Assembly (NCBI GenBank): GCA_963772515.1
Contig: CAVYXC010000002.1
Span: forward strand, 930,001-994,000
DNA: 64,000 nt
Direction: 5' to 3'
Source: JAFAHD01 sp963772515
GTDB taxonomy: Bacteria > Vulcanimicrobiota > Vulcanimicrobiia > Eremiobacterales > Eremiobacteraceae
The notes beneath the pieces are model-generated. The model did no database searches, was not told where the DNA came from, and saw nothing but the letters and a program-made list of their open reading frames with translations. Of this stretch, positions 63,427 to 64,000 are shown in pieces; position 1 is the first letter of the stretch, and each line of letters starts with the position of its first letter. A program made the translations under genes and the position numbers.

Positions 63427-64000
63427 ATGCACAAGGACCGACAGTTCGGCTTTTCGACGCGTGCGCTGCATGCAGGCACCCCGCCCGATCCGGCGACCGG
63501 CGCCCGCGCGGCACCGCTGTACATGAGTTCCAGTTTCGTCTTCGACTCGGCCGAGCACGCACGCGAGCTCTTCTCGCTGCGCAGCTACGGGACGATCTAC
63601 TCGCGCATCTCCAACCCGACCGTCGCGGCGTTCGAAGAGAAGATCGCCAGCCTTGAAGGCGGCCTCGGGGCGGTGGCGACGGCGTCGGGCCAAGCGGCCC
63701 AGCTGCTCGCGATCCTGAGCCTGGCGCAAGCCGGCGACCACATCGTCGCATCATCGAATCTGTACGGCGGCACGGTGACGCAGTTCGCCGTCACGCTCAA
63801 GCGCATGGGCATCGACGTCACGTTCGTGCCCAACAGCGATCCAGCGGGCATGCGAGCGGCCGTGCGGCCCAATAGCAAGGCGCTCTACGTCGAGACGATC
63901 GGCAATCCGCTCGGCAACATCGCCGACCTTGATGCGCTGGCCGCTGCGGCGCACGGCGCCGGCCTGCCGCTGATCGTCGACAACACCTTTGCGTCGCCGT
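63427..64000 (+). CDS. metY: O-acetylhomoserine aminocarboxypropyltransferase, N-terminal part (cut by window edge)
   Basis: PLP enzyme that makes homocysteine from O-acetylhomoserine and sulfide. 191 codons are in view. FGFSTRALHAGTPPDPATGA, YSRISNPTVAAFEEKIASLE, GGLGAVATASGQAAQL, SSNLYGGTVTQF and V-D-N-T-F-A-S-P (the PLP-contacting Asp) are family blocks; YETIGNP-type sequence YVETIGNP favours MetY over cystathionine synthases. The PLP lysine lies beyond the window. No riboswitch or T-box is visible in the 87 bases upstream. Confidence 0.93.
   Translation, partial: MHKDRQFGFSTRALHAGTPPDPATGARAAPLYMSSSFVFDSAEHARELFSLRSYGTIYSRISNPTVAAFEEKIASLEGGLGAVATASGQAAQLLAILSLAQAGDHIVASSNLYGGTVTQFAVTLKRMGIDVTFVPNSDPAGMRAAVRPNSKALYVETIGNPLGNIADLDALAAAAHGAGLPLIVDNTFASP

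Overview
This is a GC-rich bacterial chromosome segment. It is dense, mostly plus-strand, uses many GTG/TTG starts and 1-4 base start/stop overlaps, and carries separate SecD and SecF, a lipobox lipoprotein and flagellar export genes (all more typical of diderms). No gene allows a firm species call. The mix (DUF2339/DUF3999 pair, DUF2252, PQQ dehydrogenase, virginiamycin-B-lyase-like propeller, GC-rich core genes) fits an uncultivated soil lineage such as Eremiobacterota (WPS-2), but that is inference.

Layout. 0-7.4 kb: end of prfB, a convergent polytopic membrane protein, a CxxC DUF1858 protein, then glycosyltransferase, family-4 uracil-DNA glycosylase, rlmN and an ABC-2 (Na+/drug type) exporter pair. 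7.4-16.1 kb: core block glyQS, ppdK, dgt, dnaG, rpoD. 16.1-20.3 kb: secreted HEAT-cyclophilin fusion and the molybdate importer modABC. 20.3-27.4 kb: compact flagellar-type export cassette (hook/rod-like protein, SpoA protein, fliN, fliP, fliQ, fliR, flhB, flhA), translationally coupled, without ATPase, MS-ring or filament genes in view. 27.5-31.4 kb: secD, secF, a cation diffusion facilitator and a GNAT enzyme.

31.4-41.5 kb is an accessory region with visibly lower GC and different codon use. It holds a STAND-like AAA ATPase, a decayed EAL gene, an HTH protein, a three-gene membrane-protein operon, a run of small secreted proteins, a trypsin-like protease and a two-repeat beta-rich protein, many of them broken. 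41.6-47.8 kb returns to normal composition (VOC protein, DUF2339/DUF3999, DUF2252, apt, GNAT). 47.8-54.7 kb is a second core block: rel, dtd, alr, then rpsF-ssb-rpsR-rplI behind a good sigma-70 promoter, and dnaB. 54.5-64 kb: a minus-strand PQQ dehydrogenase with an unknown secreted partner, two paralogous membrane-anchored proteins flanking tRNA-Thr(CGU) and a lipoprotein propeller, a PAS-GGDEF-EAL protein, and the start of metY at the right edge.

The most striking global property is that at least ten genes, including housekeeping rlmN, modA and modC, read correctly only if the frame is changed by one or two bases at a single point. Most shifts go the same way (one extra base). Consensus error is the simplest explanation, so these genes are annotated across the shift. 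Other points of interest are a palindrome found twice directly after stop codons, an Asp-Tyr-Asp motif in the PQQ enzyme that resembles lanthanide-dependent dehydrogenases, and the minimal flagellar export cassette.
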